A DNA stretch of 64,000 nt from Leptotrichia sp. oral taxon 215 str. W9775 (GTDB taxonomy: Bacteria; Fusobacteriota; Fusobacteriia; Fusobacteriales; Leptotrichiaceae). How positions within the stretch are numbered: position 1 is the stretch's first letter; the number at the start of each line of letters is the position of its first letter. A program made the position numbers and the translations under genes. The stretch spans positions 79,031 through 143,030 of the forward strand of contig NZ_KI272826.1 in the NCBI RefSeq assembly GCF_000469505.1. Direction: 5' to 3'. Shown in pieces: positions 10,151 to 19,599 of the stretch. The notes under the pieces are model-generated. The model saw only the letters and a list, made by a program, of their open reading frames with translations. It was not told the DNA's origin and ran no database searches.

Positions 10151-10216
10151 ATGCTGATTTTAACTGATATATATTTAAAATATTTAAATAAAAAAATAAG
10201 GAAAGGATGGAGACAA

Positions 10217-11086
10217 ATGACTTTTCAGGAAATAATACTTACGTTGCAGAAATTCTGGGGAGAAAAAGGTTGTGTAATCGGGAATCCTTATGATGTGGAA
10301 ACAGGAGCAGGAACATTTAACCCTGACACATTTTTAATGTCCTTAGGGCCTGAACCTTGGAAGGTTGCATATGTTGAACCGTCAAGAAGACCAAAAGATG
10401 GAAGATATGGAGAAAATCCAAACAGAGTTTATCAGCATCACCAGTTTCAGGTAATCATGAAACCGTCACCTGAAAATATCCAGGAGCTTTATCTTGAAAG
10501 CATGGTAGCTTTAGGAATAGATCCGAAGAAGCATGATATAAGATTTGTTGAAGATAACTGGGAAAGTCCTACGCTTGGAGCATGGGGGCTAGGATGGGAA
10601 GTATGGCTTGATGGAATGGAAATTACGCAGTTTACTTATTTCCAACAGGTAGGTGGACTTGAAGTGGAAATAACTCCGGCTGAATTGACTTACGGACTAG
10701 AAAGAATAGCTCTTTATCTTCAGGACAAGGAAAATGTATATGACCTTGAATGGACAAAAGGAGTAAAATACGGAGAAAGACGTTTCCAGTATGAATATGA
10801 AATGTCCAAATACAGTTTTGAAGTGGCTGATGTACCTATGAATTTCCAGCTGTTTGACATGTATGAAAAGGAAGCGTTGAACTGCCTTGAACATAAGCTT
10901 GTATTACCGGCATATGATTATGTTCTGAAATGTTCCCATACATTTAACAATCTTGATGCAAGAGGAGCCATCAGTACAACTGAAAGAATGTCGTATATTC
11001 TTAGAGTCAGAGATTTAGCAAAAAGATGTGCAGAACAATTTGTAGAAGTTAGAAAAGGATTGGGATATCCTTTACTGAAAAAGTAA
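10217..11086 (+). CDS. glyQ: Glycine--tRNA ligase alpha subunit
   Basis: Catalytic class II subunit of the bacterial alpha2-beta2 glycyl-tRNA synthetase. The 289-residue product begins [19 protein letters not shown] and has the family stretches [28 protein letters not shown] and [11 protein letters not shown]. The ATG at 10217 is preceded by GGAAAGGATGGAGA; an in-frame ATG at 10151 has no ribosome binding site and overlaps the repeat. glyS follows after 21 nt. Confidence 0.95.
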   Translation: MTFQEIILTLQKFWGEKGCVIGNPYDVETGAGTFNPDTFLMSLGPEPWKVAYVEPSRRPKDGRYGENPNRVYQHHQFQVIMKPSPENIQELYLESMVALGIDPKKHDIRFVEDNWESPTLGAWGLGWEVWLDGMEITQFTYFQQVGGLEVEITPAELTYGLERIALYLQDKENVYDLEWTKGVKYGERRFQYEYEMSKYSFEVADVPMNFQLFDMYEKEALNCLEHKLVLPAYDYVLKCSHTFNNLDARGAISTTERMSYILRVRDLAKRCAEQFVEVRKGLGYPLLKK

Positions 11087-11107
11087 AAAGGAAAGAGAGG
11101 AGATTAT

Positions 11108-13141
11108 ATGGATTTTCTTTTTGAAATAGGACTGGAAGAGCTTCCTTCCAGATATGTAGATGAAACTGAAGCAAATTTGAAAAAGATAATGACAGAAAAA
11201 TTGACAGACGAAAGAATTTCATTCTCTGATATCGAATCCTTCAGTACACCGAGAAGGGTTGCTGTTATTGTGAAGAATATTGCTGAAAAACAGCAGGATC
11301 TGGATAAAAAAAGTGTGGGACCGTCAATAGAAATTGCTTACAAGGACGGAAAACTTACAAAAGCAGGAGAAGGATTTATAAAATCCCAGAATGCGTCTGA
11401 AAGCGATGTTAAAATTGTAGAAAATGAAAAGGGAAAATATATTTCAATTGAAACATTTATTGCGGGAAAGGCAACTGAAGAGGTACTGCCGGAAATTCTG
11501 GACAGTGTTGTAAGAAAAATAGAATTTGAAAAATCTATGAAATGGAGCGACAGAACATTCAGATTTGCAAGACCTATAAAATGGTTTGTAACACTTTTAG
11601 GAGACAAGGTGCTGCCTTTTGAATTTGAAGGGATAACAGGAAGCAATAAAACAAGAGGTATGAGATATTTTGCATCTCAGGATGCTGAAATACCTGCTCC
11701 GGCACAATATGAAGAAGTACTGGAGAAGAACTGTGTCATAGCTAAAAAAGATAAAAGAAAAGAAGCAATTCTTAAAAGTATAAAAGAAAACTGCGAAAAC
11801 GACGGAGACGTTGCAGTAGTAAACAACTATCTTCTGGAAGAGGTTATAAACCTTGTGGAATATCCTTATGCAATTAAGGGGGAATACAACAAGGATTATT
11901 TACTGCTGCCTGAAGATATTACAACTATTACAATGGAAACACACCAGAGATATTTCCCTGTGAGGGATAAAAATGGAAAACTGACAAACAAGTTTATCCT
12001 TATAAGAAATGCTCCTGAATATTCTGAAACTGTAAAGAAGGGTAATGAAAAGGTTATAGAGCCAAGACTTGCAGATGCAAAATTCTTCTTTGATGAGGAT
12101 TTAAAAGGTAAATTTTCAGATAATGTGGAGAAATTGAAGGAAGTTACATTCCAGAAGGATATGGGAAGTATCTATGACAAGGTGGAAAGAAGTAAAAAAA
12201 TAGCGGAATACCTTGTAGATGAACTTAATCTTCAGGATAAAAAGGAAAATATACTGAGAACAGTTGAGCTTGCAAAAGCAGATTTAGTATCAAATGTAAT
12301 AGCAGAAAAGGAATTTACAAAACTTCAGGGATTCATGGGTTCAATTTATGCTGAAAAGCAGGGAGAAAACAAGGATGTTGCGGCAGGTATTTTTGAACAT
12401 TACTTGCCAAGATACCAGGGAGATACATTGCCTGCCACAATAGAAGGAGCAATTGCAGGAATAGCTGATAAAATTGATACGGTTACAGGATGCTTTTCTG
12501 TTGGTTTAAAGCCTACAAGTTCGAAAGATCCGTATGCATTGAGACGTGCAATACAGGGAATAGTGTATGTCACATTGAATTCTAAGCTTGACTTTAATTA
12601 TAAAAAGCTGATTGAAAAAGCATATGAAATTTTTTCGGAAGATAAAAAAATTCTTTCAGAAAATGTAGTTCAGGATATTACAGAATTCTTTAAACAGAGG
12701 GTTGTAAACGTTCTTTCTGAAAAATATAGCAAGGATTTGATTTCATATGAAATTGATCTTGAAGACAGTGTTGTAAAACTGGATGAAAGACTGGCAGTCC
12801 TTTCTGAACTGTCAAATACAGAGCATTTTAAAACACTGATAAATCTTCTGAAACGTGTAAAAAATATAGTTAAGGAAGAAAAAGAGAACGATACATTGCT
12901 TGATGAGTCGTTATTTGAAAAAGAAGAGGAAAGAAACCTTTACAAATTCAGTAATGAGCTTGAAGCACTTGAAAATCAGGAATTTTCAGTTTATATAAAG
13001 ACATTGCTTGAAAAATCTGATATAATAGATGAATACTTTGATAATGTAATCATTAATACAGAAAACAGTAAAATAAAAAATAATAGGATTGCACTGATGA
13101 AAAAAATAGAAAATTCTATCGAAAAAATAATGATTATATAA
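11108..13141 (+). CDS. glyS: Glycine--tRNA ligase beta subunit
   Basis: Beta subunit of the tetrameric glycyl-tRNA synthetase, needed for tRNA binding together with the upstream alpha subunit. The 677-residue product starts MDFLFEIGLEELPSRY, the usual GlyS N-terminus, and contains RFARPIKWFVTLLG, TMETHQRYFPVRD and KPTSSKDPYALRRA. The C-terminal third is a helical DALR-like anticodon-binding region. Length agrees with the family (about 690). A GGAGATT site precedes the ATG. No clear terminator follows; the next gene has its own promoter. Confidence 0.95.
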   Translation: MDFLFEIGLEELPSRYVDETEANLKKIMTEKLTDERISFSDIESFSTPRRVAVIVKNIAEKQQDLDKKSVGPSIEIAYKDGKLTKAGEGFIKSQNASESDVKIVENEKGKYISIETFIAGKATEEVLPEILDSVVRKIEFEKSMKWSDRTFRFARPIKWFVTLLGDKVLPFEFEGITGSNKTRGMRYFASQDAEIPAPAQYEEVLEKNCVIAKKDKRKEAILKSIKENCENDGDVAVVNNYLLEEVINLVEYPYAIKGEYNKDYLLLPEDITTITMETHQRYFPVRDKNGKLTNKFILIRNAPEYSETVKKGNEKVIEPRLADAKFFFDEDLKGKFSDNVEKLKEVTFQKDMGSIYDKVERSKKIAEYLVDELNLQDKKENILRTVELAKADLVSNVIAEKEFTKLQGFMGSIYAEKQGENKDVAAGIFEHYLPRYQGDTLPATIEGAIAGIADKIDTVTGCFSVGLKPTSSKDPYALRRAIQGIVYVTLNSKLDFNYKKLIEKAYEIFSEDKKILSENVVQDITEFFKQRVVNVLSEKYSKDLISYEIDLEDSVVKLDERLAVLSELSNTEHFKTLINLLKRVKNIVKEEKENDTLLDESLFEKEEERNLYKFSNELEALENQEFSVYIKTLLEKSDIIDEYFDNVIINTENSKIKNNRIALMKKIENSIEKIMII

Positions 13142-13243
13142 GGAAAGATTGAAAAATATTAAAAGTGAAAAATAGTTAAATTCCTTAATTTTAAAGGGAT
13201 TGAAAAAAAAGTAAAATAAAAAAATTAAAAAACAAAAAAAGAG

Positions 13244-13272
13244 TTGATTTTTTTAGCAACTTATAGTATAAT
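13244..13272 (+). promoter_or_regulatory. Consensus promoter of the OmpA-family gene
   Basis: TTGATT at 13244-13249 and TATAAT at 13267-13272 are spaced by exactly 17 bp, about 60 nt upstream of the start, after an A-rich UP-like stretch. This fits a strongly expressed outer-membrane protein gene. Confidence 0.75.
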
Positions 13273-13334
13273 CTTAGAAGAAAGTTAGGGAAACTATGAA
13301 ATTAAATGATTTGAAATATCAAGGAGGAAATTAA

Positions 13335-14420
13335 ATGAAAAAGTTAGTTATTTTAGGGACAGCTTTATTAGCATTAAATGCTATAGCGTCTGAAGGACAA
13401 TTGAAATTCGGATACGATTTCAGTAGAGATGCAAAATATGGTGAAGGAGAAAACCTTAAATTTAAAAAAGGACCAGTTCTTGGTGCAGAATACATCTTCG
13501 ATAACCAAGGAGAATTTGAATGGGGAGTTGGAGCTGAATACAAATTATCTTCAAATTCAGGAAAATTAAAAGATAAATTCAACAACAAACAATTTAGAAG
13601 TGCACCTGTGTATGCATTAGGAAAATTCAACCTAGTAACTACACAATCTGGAAATGATGCTTTATACGTATTAGGAAGAGCAGGATATAACTTCGCTAAT
13701 GAAGCTAGAGAATTAGCTTCTGATACAGATATTTCTGGTGGATTATATGGAGCAGTTGGATTAGGAACTGAATTTGGACCAGTTTCATTAGAAGCTTTAT
13801 ATGAAAAAGCAGGATTCTCAGAAAAAGATAGAACAACTGGAGATAGAGAAAGAAATTCATTAGACACATTTGGAGTAAGAGTTGGATACAGATTCGGTCA
13901 ATTGAAAAATGACAGAGGACCAAAAATAGTTAAAGAAGTTGTTACTGTTGAAAAACCAGTAGAAGTTGTAAAACCAGCTCCACAACCAAAAGTAATTGGT
14001 GCTAAAACTGTTGAATTACCATTCAGCTGTTCAGCAAGCGAAAAGAAATGTGTAATCAGAGGATTTAAAGTTGACGGAAGAGTACCTAACGAAGCTGAAG
14101 CTAGAGATTTAGGAACTATCGCAAACGTAATCAACCAATTCGCTGAAGGTGGATCAATCGATTTCGTTGGACATACAGATTCTACAGGATCAGATGCTTA
14201 CAACCAAAAATTATCAGTATCAAGAGCACAAAACGTTGCTAGATTATTGAAAGAATATGGATTGAAAAACACAGTTTCTTACGGAACTATCACAGGAAGA
14301 GGAGAATCTCAACCAGTTGATACTAACAACACAGTTAAAGGAAGATACAATAACAGAAGAGTTGAATTATTCTTCCAAAATGTAGATTTCGAAAACGTAA
14401 GATTTGTTGATGGAAACTAA
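13335..14420 (+). CDS. OmpA-family outer membrane protein
   Basis: A 361-residue secreted protein. It has a Sec signal peptide (MKKLVILGTALLALNAIAS, cleavage near residue 19), a beta-rich region of about 180 residues that probably forms an 8-stranded barrel (repeated GYDF, GAEYIF, GVRVGYRFGQL patterns), a Pro/Val/Lys hinge around residues 200-220 (KPVEVVKPAPQPK), and a C-terminal OmpA/MotB-like peptidoglycan-binding domain with the conserved GHTDSTGSDAYNQKLSVSRA core and NNRRVELFF. Two Cys residues in the domain's start (CSASEKKC) could form a disulfide. Its strong promoter, GGAGG site, terminator and use of codons such as AAC and TTC point to high expression. Confidence 0.93.
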   Translation: MKKLVILGTALLALNAIASEGQLKFGYDFSRDAKYGEGENLKFKKGPVLGAEYIFDNQGEFEWGVGAEYKLSSNSGKLKDKFNNKQFRSAPVYALGKFNLVTTQSGNDALYVLGRAGYNFANEARELASDTDISGGLYGAVGLGTEFGPVSLEALYEKAGFSEKDRTTGDRERNSLDTFGVRVGYRFGQLKNDRGPKIVKEVVTVEKPVEVVKPAPQPKVIGAKTVELPFSCSASEKKCVIRGFKVDGRVPNEAEARDLGTIANVINQFAEGGSIDFVGHTDSTGSDAYNQKLSVSRAQNVARLLKEYGLKNTVSYGTITGRGESQPVDTNNTVKGRYNNRRVELFFQNVDFENVRFVDGN

Positions 14421-14439
14421 TTTTAAATAATATAGAATT

Positions 14440-14470
14440 GCCTTGAAGTTTTACTTCAGGGCTTTTTTTT
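14440..14470 (+). terminator. Intrinsic terminator of the OmpA-family gene
   Basis: GCCTTGAAG (14440-14448) pairs with CTTCAGGGC (14454-14462; one G-T pair) over a 5-nt loop, followed by eight T at 14463-14470. Confidence 0.9.
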
Positions 14471-14539
14471 GTTTTATTTATTCAATTTTTTCAAAAAATG
14501 TGGTAAAATAAATAACAGATAGGGAAACTACTAATATAG

Positions 14540-14581
14540 AAAGGAGTCACGGTTAAGTAACATATATCGTGTGAAAAAAAT
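14540..14581 (+). promoter_or_regulatory. adk leader with distant Shine-Dalgarno and small hairpin
   Basis: An AAGGAG lies at about 14540-14545, 36 nt before the adk ATG, and no closer site is visible. TCAC (14547-14550) can pair with GTGA (14571-14574) around a loop that itself holds GTTA-AG-TAAC. Folding would bring the site to about 8 nt from the ATG. The stem is short, so this is tentative. Confidence 0.3.
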
Positions 14582-15211
14582 ATGAACATAGTATTATTTG
14601 GAGCTCCAGGAGCAGGAAAAGGAACTCAGGCGAAAGAACTTATAAAAAAATATGAAATACCTCAAATTTCTACAGGAGATATTTTAAGAGCGGCAATAGC
14701 AAATAAAACTCCGTTAGGATTAGAAGCAAAAAAACTTATGGATGAAGGTAAACTTGTATCTGATGAAATAGTAAACGGACTTGTAGAAGCAAGACTTCAG
14801 GAAGATGACTGCAAAAAAGGGTTTATTCTTGACGGATTTCCTAGAACTGTTGCTCAGGCCGAGGAATTAGATAAAATATTGGAAAAATCCAACAGGGAAA
14901 TTGAAAAGGTAATTGCCCTTGATGTAAGTGATGATGAAATAATAGAAAGAATTACAGGAAGAAGAGTATCTAAAAAGACAGGAAAAATATACCACATAAA
15001 ATATAATCCGCCTGTTGATGAAAATCCGGAAGACCTTGAACAGAGAGCTGACGACAATGAAGAAACAGTGAAAAAAAGACTGGCAGTTTACAATGAACAG
15101 ACAGCTCCGGTTTTAGATTTCTATAAAAAACAGAACAAGGTTTATTCTGTGGATGGAGCAAAAAAACTGGATGAAATAACAAAGGATATAATCGAAATAT
15201 TGGAGAAATAG
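14582..15211 (+). CDS. adk: Adenylate kinase
   Basis: Cytoplasmic enzyme interconverting ATP + AMP and 2 ADP. The 209-residue product has the P-loop GAPGAGKGTQ at residues 7-16, the AMP-binding ISTGDILRAA segment, DGFPRT near 84-89, and the LID region at about 121-160. The LID lacks the four-Cys zinc site found in many Gram-positive enzymes and has the short GRRVSKKTGKIYH form instead. The ATG has an unusually distant ribosome binding site (see leader entry). adk is followed by map, an arrangement common in ribosomal-protein operons, although here it is detached from secY. Confidence 0.95.
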   Translation: MNIVLFGAPGAGKGTQAKELIKKYEIPQISTGDILRAAIANKTPLGLEAKKLMDEGKLVSDEIVNGLVEARLQEDDCKKGFILDGFPRTVAQAEELDKILEKSNREIEKVIALDVSDDEIIERITGRRVSKKTGKIYHIKYNPPVDENPEDLEQRADDNEETVKKRLAVYNEQTAPVLDFYKKQNKVYSVDGAKKLDEITKDIIEILEK

Positions 15212-15228
15212 TAAAATAAAGTGATTAT

Positions 15229-15261
15229 ATTTATCAGAATCTGAAATAAAGTTTCTGATAA
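15229..15261 (+). other. AT-rich hairpin between adk and map
   Basis: TTTATCAGAA (15229-15238) and TTCTGATAAA (15252-15261) form a 10-bp stem with a 13-nt loop. The downstream sequence ATTTTAAAG is only weakly T-rich, so termination would be partial at best. Confidence 0.4.
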
Positions 15262-15335
15262 AATTTTAAAGAAAAAGCCCATTTTTAACAGGAATTATTT
15301 TCAAATAACTAAAAATGGCAGAAAGAGTAAGTACA

Positions 15336-16109
15336 ATGATAATTTATAAAACAATGGATGAAATAAAAAAGATAAAAAAAGCAAATGAAATTATAGCGAG
15401 ACTGTTTGAAGATGTACTGCCTCAGTATATTAAGCCGGGAATAAGTACACATGAACTGGATCAGATAGCGGAAGACTACATGAGATCTCAGGGTGCAATT
15501 CCAGGGACAAAAGGATATGATATAGGAAGACCTTATCCTCCGTATCCGGCAGCTACATGTATTTCTGTAAATGAAGTTGTAGTGCATGGAATTCCAAGTA
15601 AAAAGCAGATCCTGAAAGAGGGAGACATACTGACAGTTGATACAGTTACGGTGCTTGACGGATATTTTGGAGATGCGGCAATAACTTATGCTGTAGGAGA
15701 AATAGACGAAGAAGCAAAAAAACTTATGGAAGTTACTAAAAAGGCCAGAGATATTGGAATTGAAGCGGCACGTGCCGGAAATAGAATAGGTGACATAGGG
15801 CATACTATTCAGGAATATGTGGAAAGTTTTGGATTTTCTCTTGTAAGAGATTTTGCAGGACATGGTGTCGGAAAAGAAATGCACGAAGACCCAATAATTC
15901 CAAACTATGGAAAAGCTGGAACTGGTGCAAAAATTGAAGATGGAATGGTAATTACTGTTGAGCCTATGGTAAATGTAGGGACTTACAAGGTAAAAATACT
16001 TCAGGATATGTGGACAGCTGTCACAAAAGACGGTAAAAGATCTGCCCAGTATGAACACAGTCTTGCAATTGTAGATGGAAAACCTTTAATATTAAGTGTA
16101 AAGGACTAG
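15336..16109 (+). CDS. map: Methionine aminopeptidase, type I
   Basis: Removes the initiator Met from nascent proteins; a dinuclear-metal pita-bread enzyme. All ligands are visible: VHGIPS (His), LTVDTVTVLDGYFGDA (two Asp), HGVGKEMHEDP (His), TVEPMV (Glu) and YEHSLA (Glu). The start at 15336 gives a 257-residue protein beginning MIIYKTMDEI, matching the family; an in-frame ATG at 15315 adds seven residues and has no ribosome binding site, whereas AGAAAGAG lies before 15336. Confidence 0.94.
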   Translation: MIIYKTMDEIKKIKKANEIIARLFEDVLPQYIKPGISTHELDQIAEDYMRSQGAIPGTKGYDIGRPYPPYPAATCISVNEVVVHGIPSKKQILKEGDILTVDTVTVLDGYFGDAAITYAVGEIDEEAKKLMEVTKKARDIGIEAARAGNRIGDIGHTIQEYVESFGFSLVRDFAGHGVGKEMHEDPIIPNYGKAGTGAKIEDGMVITVEPMVNVGTYKVKILQDMWTAVTKDGKRSAQYEHSLAIVDGKPLILSVKD

Positions 16110-16165
16110 AAAATATTAGTATAAAATAGCCGTTTACAGAAAGTTTAATATATTGGAGGTTGAAA

Positions 16166-16531
16166 TTGGGTATTATTGCTGGATTGTTAATATTGCTTGT
16201 GGCGGTGGAGCATATCTATATTCTGATTATAGAAATGTTCTTCAGTGAAAGCAAAGTTGCCCAGAGAAGTTTTGGGCTTGAAAAAGAGTTTCTTAAAGAT
16301 GAAAGAGTAAAAATAATGATGGCTAATCAAGGACTATATAATGGATTTCTGGCGATGGGATTAATATGGAGCATATTTGAGACAGGTGTATTTCAGATTC
16401 AGCTTGCCATATTTTTTCTGTCATGCGTGGTGTGTGCGGCAATATATGGTGCTGTTACAGTTTCATACAGAATTCTTCTTATGCAGGGAGTTCCTGCTAT
16501 TTTGGCTTTGTTGGCTATATTTGCTATATAA
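16166..16531 (+). CDS. DUF1304 family membrane protein
   Basis: A 121-residue protein with about four membrane helices, matching the DUF1304 family (GLLILLVAVEHIYILIIEMF; NQGLYNGFLA; Gly-rich helix ends). Function is unknown. I place the start at the TTG at 16166 because GGAGG ends at 16159, six nt upstream; the TTG at 16160 would abut the ribosome binding site directly. galE follows after 20 nt, suggesting co-transcription. Confidence 0.8.
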   Translation: MGIIAGLLILLVAVEHIYILIIEMFFSESKVAQRSFGLEKEFLKDERVKIMMANQGLYNGFLAMGLIWSIFETGVFQIQLAIFFLSCVVCAAIYGAVTVSYRILLMQGVPAILALLAIFAI

Positions 16532-16551
16532 AATAAAGGAGAAATTACACT

Positions 16552-17574
16552 ATGGAAACAGTTTTGGTAACAGGAGGAGCAGGGTACATAGGCTCCCATA
16601 CAGTACTGGATTTGATAAAAAAAGGTTTCGATGTTATTATTGCTGATGATTTCAGCAATTCAAGTAAAAAAGTTATAAGTATTCTGGAAAGGCTGGCAGA
16701 CAGGAAAATAAAATATTATGAACTGGATATACGTAATAAGGAAGGTTTAAGGGAAGTTTTCAAGGAAAATAAAATTGATGCTGTCATTAACTTTGCCGGA
16801 TATAAGGCGGTAGGTGAATCAGTTGAAAAGCCTCTTATGTATTATGATAATAACCTAATAGGAATGATAGTTCTTCTTGAAGTTATGCAGGAATTTTCAG
16901 TGAAAAAACTTGTGTTCAGCTCTTCAGCTACGGTTTACGGTATTCCAAAGGCAATGCCATTAGTGGAAGACAATGACATGGGAGCTACAAATCCTTATGG
17001 AAGAACAAAACTTATGATAGAGCATATTCTTGTGGATCTGGCCGCATCAGATGATTCATGGGAAATAATAGCATTAAGATATTTCAATCCTCTAGGTGCA
17101 CATGAAAGTGGAGATATAGGGGAAGACCCTAATGGAATTCCTAACAACCTTGCACCTTACATCACTCAGGTGGCAGTAGGAAAACTTGAAAAATTAAGCG
17201 TATTCGGAGATGACTATGATACACCTGATGGAACATGTATAAGGGACTTTATCCATATAAATGACCTGGCGGCAGGACATTCAGCCTCAATTAAATATCT
17301 TGTTTCAGGAAAAGGTAAAGGATTTGAAGCGATTAATCTTGGAAGCGGAAAAGGATATAGTGTCCTTGAAATAGTTGAAAATTTTGAAAAGGCGGTAGGA
17401 AAGAAAATACCTTATGTCATAGCAGGACGTCGTGCAGGGGATATTCCAGTATCTTATGCACGTATAGATAAGGCTAAAAATCTGTTAGGTTGGGAACCTA
17501 CATATACAATAGAGCAGATGTGTGCAGATTCATGGAACTGGCAGAAGAAAAATCCTAATGGATATAAGGATTAG
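16552..17574 (+). CDS. galE: UDP-glucose 4-epimerase
   Basis: Cytoplasmic short-chain dehydrogenase-type enzyme interconverting UDP-glucose and UDP-galactose with bound NAD. The 340-residue product begins VLVTGGAGYIGSH (NAD-binding), and shows SSSATVYG (catalytic Ser region), the catalytic YxxxK as YGRTK near residue 150, and RYFNPLGAH. It can supply UDP-galactose for galactolipids or surface sugars, including the possible galactosyltransferase at 43650. It follows DUF1304 closely with an AAAGGAG site. Confidence 0.94.
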   Translation: METVLVTGGAGYIGSHTVLDLIKKGFDVIIADDFSNSSKKVISILERLADRKIKYYELDIRNKEGLREVFKENKIDAVINFAGYKAVGESVEKPLMYYDNNLIGMIVLLEVMQEFSVKKLVFSSSATVYGIPKAMPLVEDNDMGATNPYGRTKLMIEHILVDLAASDDSWEIIALRYFNPLGAHESGDIGEDPNGIPNNLAPYITQVAVGKLEKLSVFGDDYDTPDGTCIRDFIHINDLAAGHSASIKYLVSGKGKGFEAINLGSGKGYSVLEIVENFEKAVGKKIPYVIAGRRAGDIPVSYARIDKAKNLLGWEPTYTIEQMCADSWNWQKKNPNGYKD

Positions 17575-17607
17575 TACATAAATATTTTTAAAATTATTAA
17601 AATGAAG

Positions 17608-17691
17608 AAATGGAACTGTAAAAAATGGGGAGATAAAAATAAGTCTGTAAAGGTGATTTTAATGTATTTTCTTGTTTGTTCAGTTCCATTT
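17608..17691. repeat. Widely spaced 11-bp inverted repeat upstream of pepE-like gene
   Basis: AAATGGAACTG (17608-17618) and CAGTTCCATTT (17681-17691) are perfect inverted copies with a 62-nt spacer in the galE-pepE gap; TTT follows the right arm. It may be a long-looped terminator for galE or a small repeat element. Confidence 0.4.
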
Positions 17692-17729
17692 TTGCAACAT
17701 ATACTATAGTCAGAAAAGGAGAAGGACTT

Positions 17730-18440
17730 ATGGGAAGAATAGTGGCTATAGGCGGAGGAGAAATAAAAGATGGAGAGACTTTAAACATTGACAAATTTAT
17801 AGTTTCACTTTCTGGAAAAGAAAGACCTTCGCTGCTCTTTATTCCTACTGCGAGTCATGATGCGGAGGGATATATTGAAACTGTTAAAAAAGTTTACGGA
17901 GAACTTGGATGTGATGTAAAAATTCTCTATCTGACAAAGGAAAATATTGAAGAGGATGACATAAGAGATACAATATTAAAATCTGATATTATATATGTTG
18001 GAGGGGGAAATACAGAATATATGATGAAAATCTGGGAAAAATATTCAGTAGATAAATACTTGAAGGAAGCATATAAGAAAAATATTGTGCTTTCCGGACT
18101 AAGTGCAGGGTCACTATGCTGGTTTAAGGCTGGATTCAGTGACAGTGAATTTATTGAAGGGATAGATAGACCGAGGTATAAATGGGTGAAAGGACTGGGT
18201 ATTTTACCATATCTGAATAATGTCCATTATGAGGAAGAGGAAAGAAAAGAATTTGATGAAATAATGAAAAAAGAAAGTACAGATGCGATTGCACTTGAAA
18301 GTAATGTTGCATTTGTTGAAATGGATGGAAAAACTTTTTATATAAGGGCAGACAAAAAAAGAAGTGCATATTATTTTTTGCGTAAGGGAAAGAATCTGGA
18401 AAAACATATGATAAAAGAAGAGGAGTATTTAGATATCTAA
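17730..18440 (+). CDS. Peptidase E-like protein (family S51)
   Basis: A 236-residue cytoplasmic protein of the S51 group (PepE/cyanophycinase-like), which hydrolyse Asp-X dipeptides or related substrates. The nucleophile elbow SGLSAGSLCWF carries the catalytic Ser, preceded by the oxyanion-region YVGGGNTEYM; a late His/Glu region (ALESNVAFVE) fits the fold. I choose the ATG at 17730 (MGRIVAIGGGEI), preceded by AAAGGAGAAGG; an in-frame ATG at 17676 lies before the family-typical N-terminus and inside the repeat. Confidence 0.85.
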   Translation: MGRIVAIGGGEIKDGETLNIDKFIVSLSGKERPSLLFIPTASHDAEGYIETVKKVYGELGCDVKILYLTKENIEEDDIRDTILKSDIIYVGGGNTEYMMKIWEKYSVDKYLKEAYKKNIVLSGLSAGSLCWFKAGFSDSEFIEGIDRPRYKWVKGLGILPYLNNVHYEEEERKEFDEIMKKESTDAIALESNVAFVEMDGKTFYIRADKKRSAYYFLRKGKNLEKHMIKEEEYLDI

Positions 18441-18485
18441 ATTTACATAATGCAAGTATTTAAATGAAGTTGAAAGGAGAGAGAC

Positions 18486-19511
18486 ATGCTGTATTTTGCA
18501 AATGATTACACAGAAGGAGCCTGCAAGGAGATACTGGATGCATTTATAAGGACAAATGATGAGAAGCTTCCGGGATATGGAACTGACAAGTATACTTTAA
18601 GTGCGAAGGAGAAAATAAAGAAGGCGTGTAAAAATGATAATGCAGATGTGTACCTTTTAACAGGAGGAACCCAGACAAATGCAGTTGTAATAGATGCCCT
18701 GCTGGAATCTTATGAAGGAGCTGTTGCAGCTGAAACAGGCCATATAAACGTACATGAATCAGGAGCGATAGAATTCACAGGCCATAAGGTGATGCCACTA
18801 CCTCAGCATGAAGGGAAAATAAATACTGTAGAATTAAGAAAATTCATTGAGACATTTTACAATGATCAGAACCATCAGCATATGGTCTATCCTGGAATGG
18901 TTTATATTTCCCACCCTACAGAATACGGAACTCTTTATACAAAAGAAGATTTAACGGAACTTAGTAAAGTCTGCAGAGATTATGGAATACCTCTGTTTGT
19001 GGACGGAGCTAGACTTGGATATGGCCTGATGGCTAAAAATACCGATGTTACACTGGAAGTTTTATGTGAGCTGTGTGATGTGTTTTACATTGGAGGAACA
19101 AAAATAGGGGCATTGTCCGGAGAAGCAATTGTCTTCACGCATAATAATGCACCAAAAAATTTCGTCACATTTATAAAACAGCATGGAGCATTGCTTGCAA
19201 AGGGAAGACTTCTGGGAGTGCAGTTTGACACGCTGTTTACAGATAATCTGTACTTCAGGATAAGTAAACATGCCATAGAAATGTCGGAAATATTAAAAAG
19301 GGAACTGGCTGAAAAAGGATACAGATTCTACTTTGAATCACCTACAAATCAGCAGTTTATAATAGTTGAAAACAGTAAAATGGAAGAGCTTTCAAAACGT
19401 GTTGTATTCAGCTTCTGGGAAAAATACGATGAAAACCATACAGTTATAAGATTTGCCACAAGCTGGGCAACCAGAAAGGAAGATGTGATAAAACTTATGG
19501 AATTGTTATAA
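18486..19511 (+). CDS. Low-specificity L-threonine aldolase family protein
   Basis: A 341-residue PLP enzyme of the aromatic amino acid beta-eliminating lyase/threonine aldolase family, which cleaves threonine or allo-threonine to glycine and acetaldehyde. It begins MLYFANDYTEGACKEI and has the family blocks LTGGTQTN, AAETGHINVHESGAIEFTGHK, FVDGARLGYGL and the PLP lysine in GGTKIG (about residue 206). It has an AAAGGAGAG site and sits 45 nt after the pepE-like gene. Substrate preference cannot be read from sequence. Confidence 0.88.
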   Translation: MLYFANDYTEGACKEILDAFIRTNDEKLPGYGTDKYTLSAKEKIKKACKNDNADVYLLTGGTQTNAVVIDALLESYEGAVAAETGHINVHESGAIEFTGHKVMPLPQHEGKINTVELRKFIETFYNDQNHQHMVYPGMVYISHPTEYGTLYTKEDLTELSKVCRDYGIPLFVDGARLGYGLMAKNTDVTLEVLCELCDVFYIGGTKIGALSGEAIVFTHNNAPKNFVTFIKQHGALLAKGRLLGVQFDTLFTDNLYFRISKHAIEMSEILKRELAEKGYRFYFESPTNQQFIIVENSKMEELSKRVVFSFWEKYDENHTVIRFATSWATRKEDVIKLMELL

Positions 19512-19599
19512 ATAAAGCTTTTCTGTAATTACAATACTGAACTGGAAAATATTAAATTTAGTTAATATAATGAAAGAAATCTAAAAATGGAGGAAAAGA

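Noticed and set aside
13331..13867. Minus-strand open frame opposite the OmpA gene
   Set aside because: It mirrors a codon-biased gene and has no start signals; a shadow of the strong coding strand.
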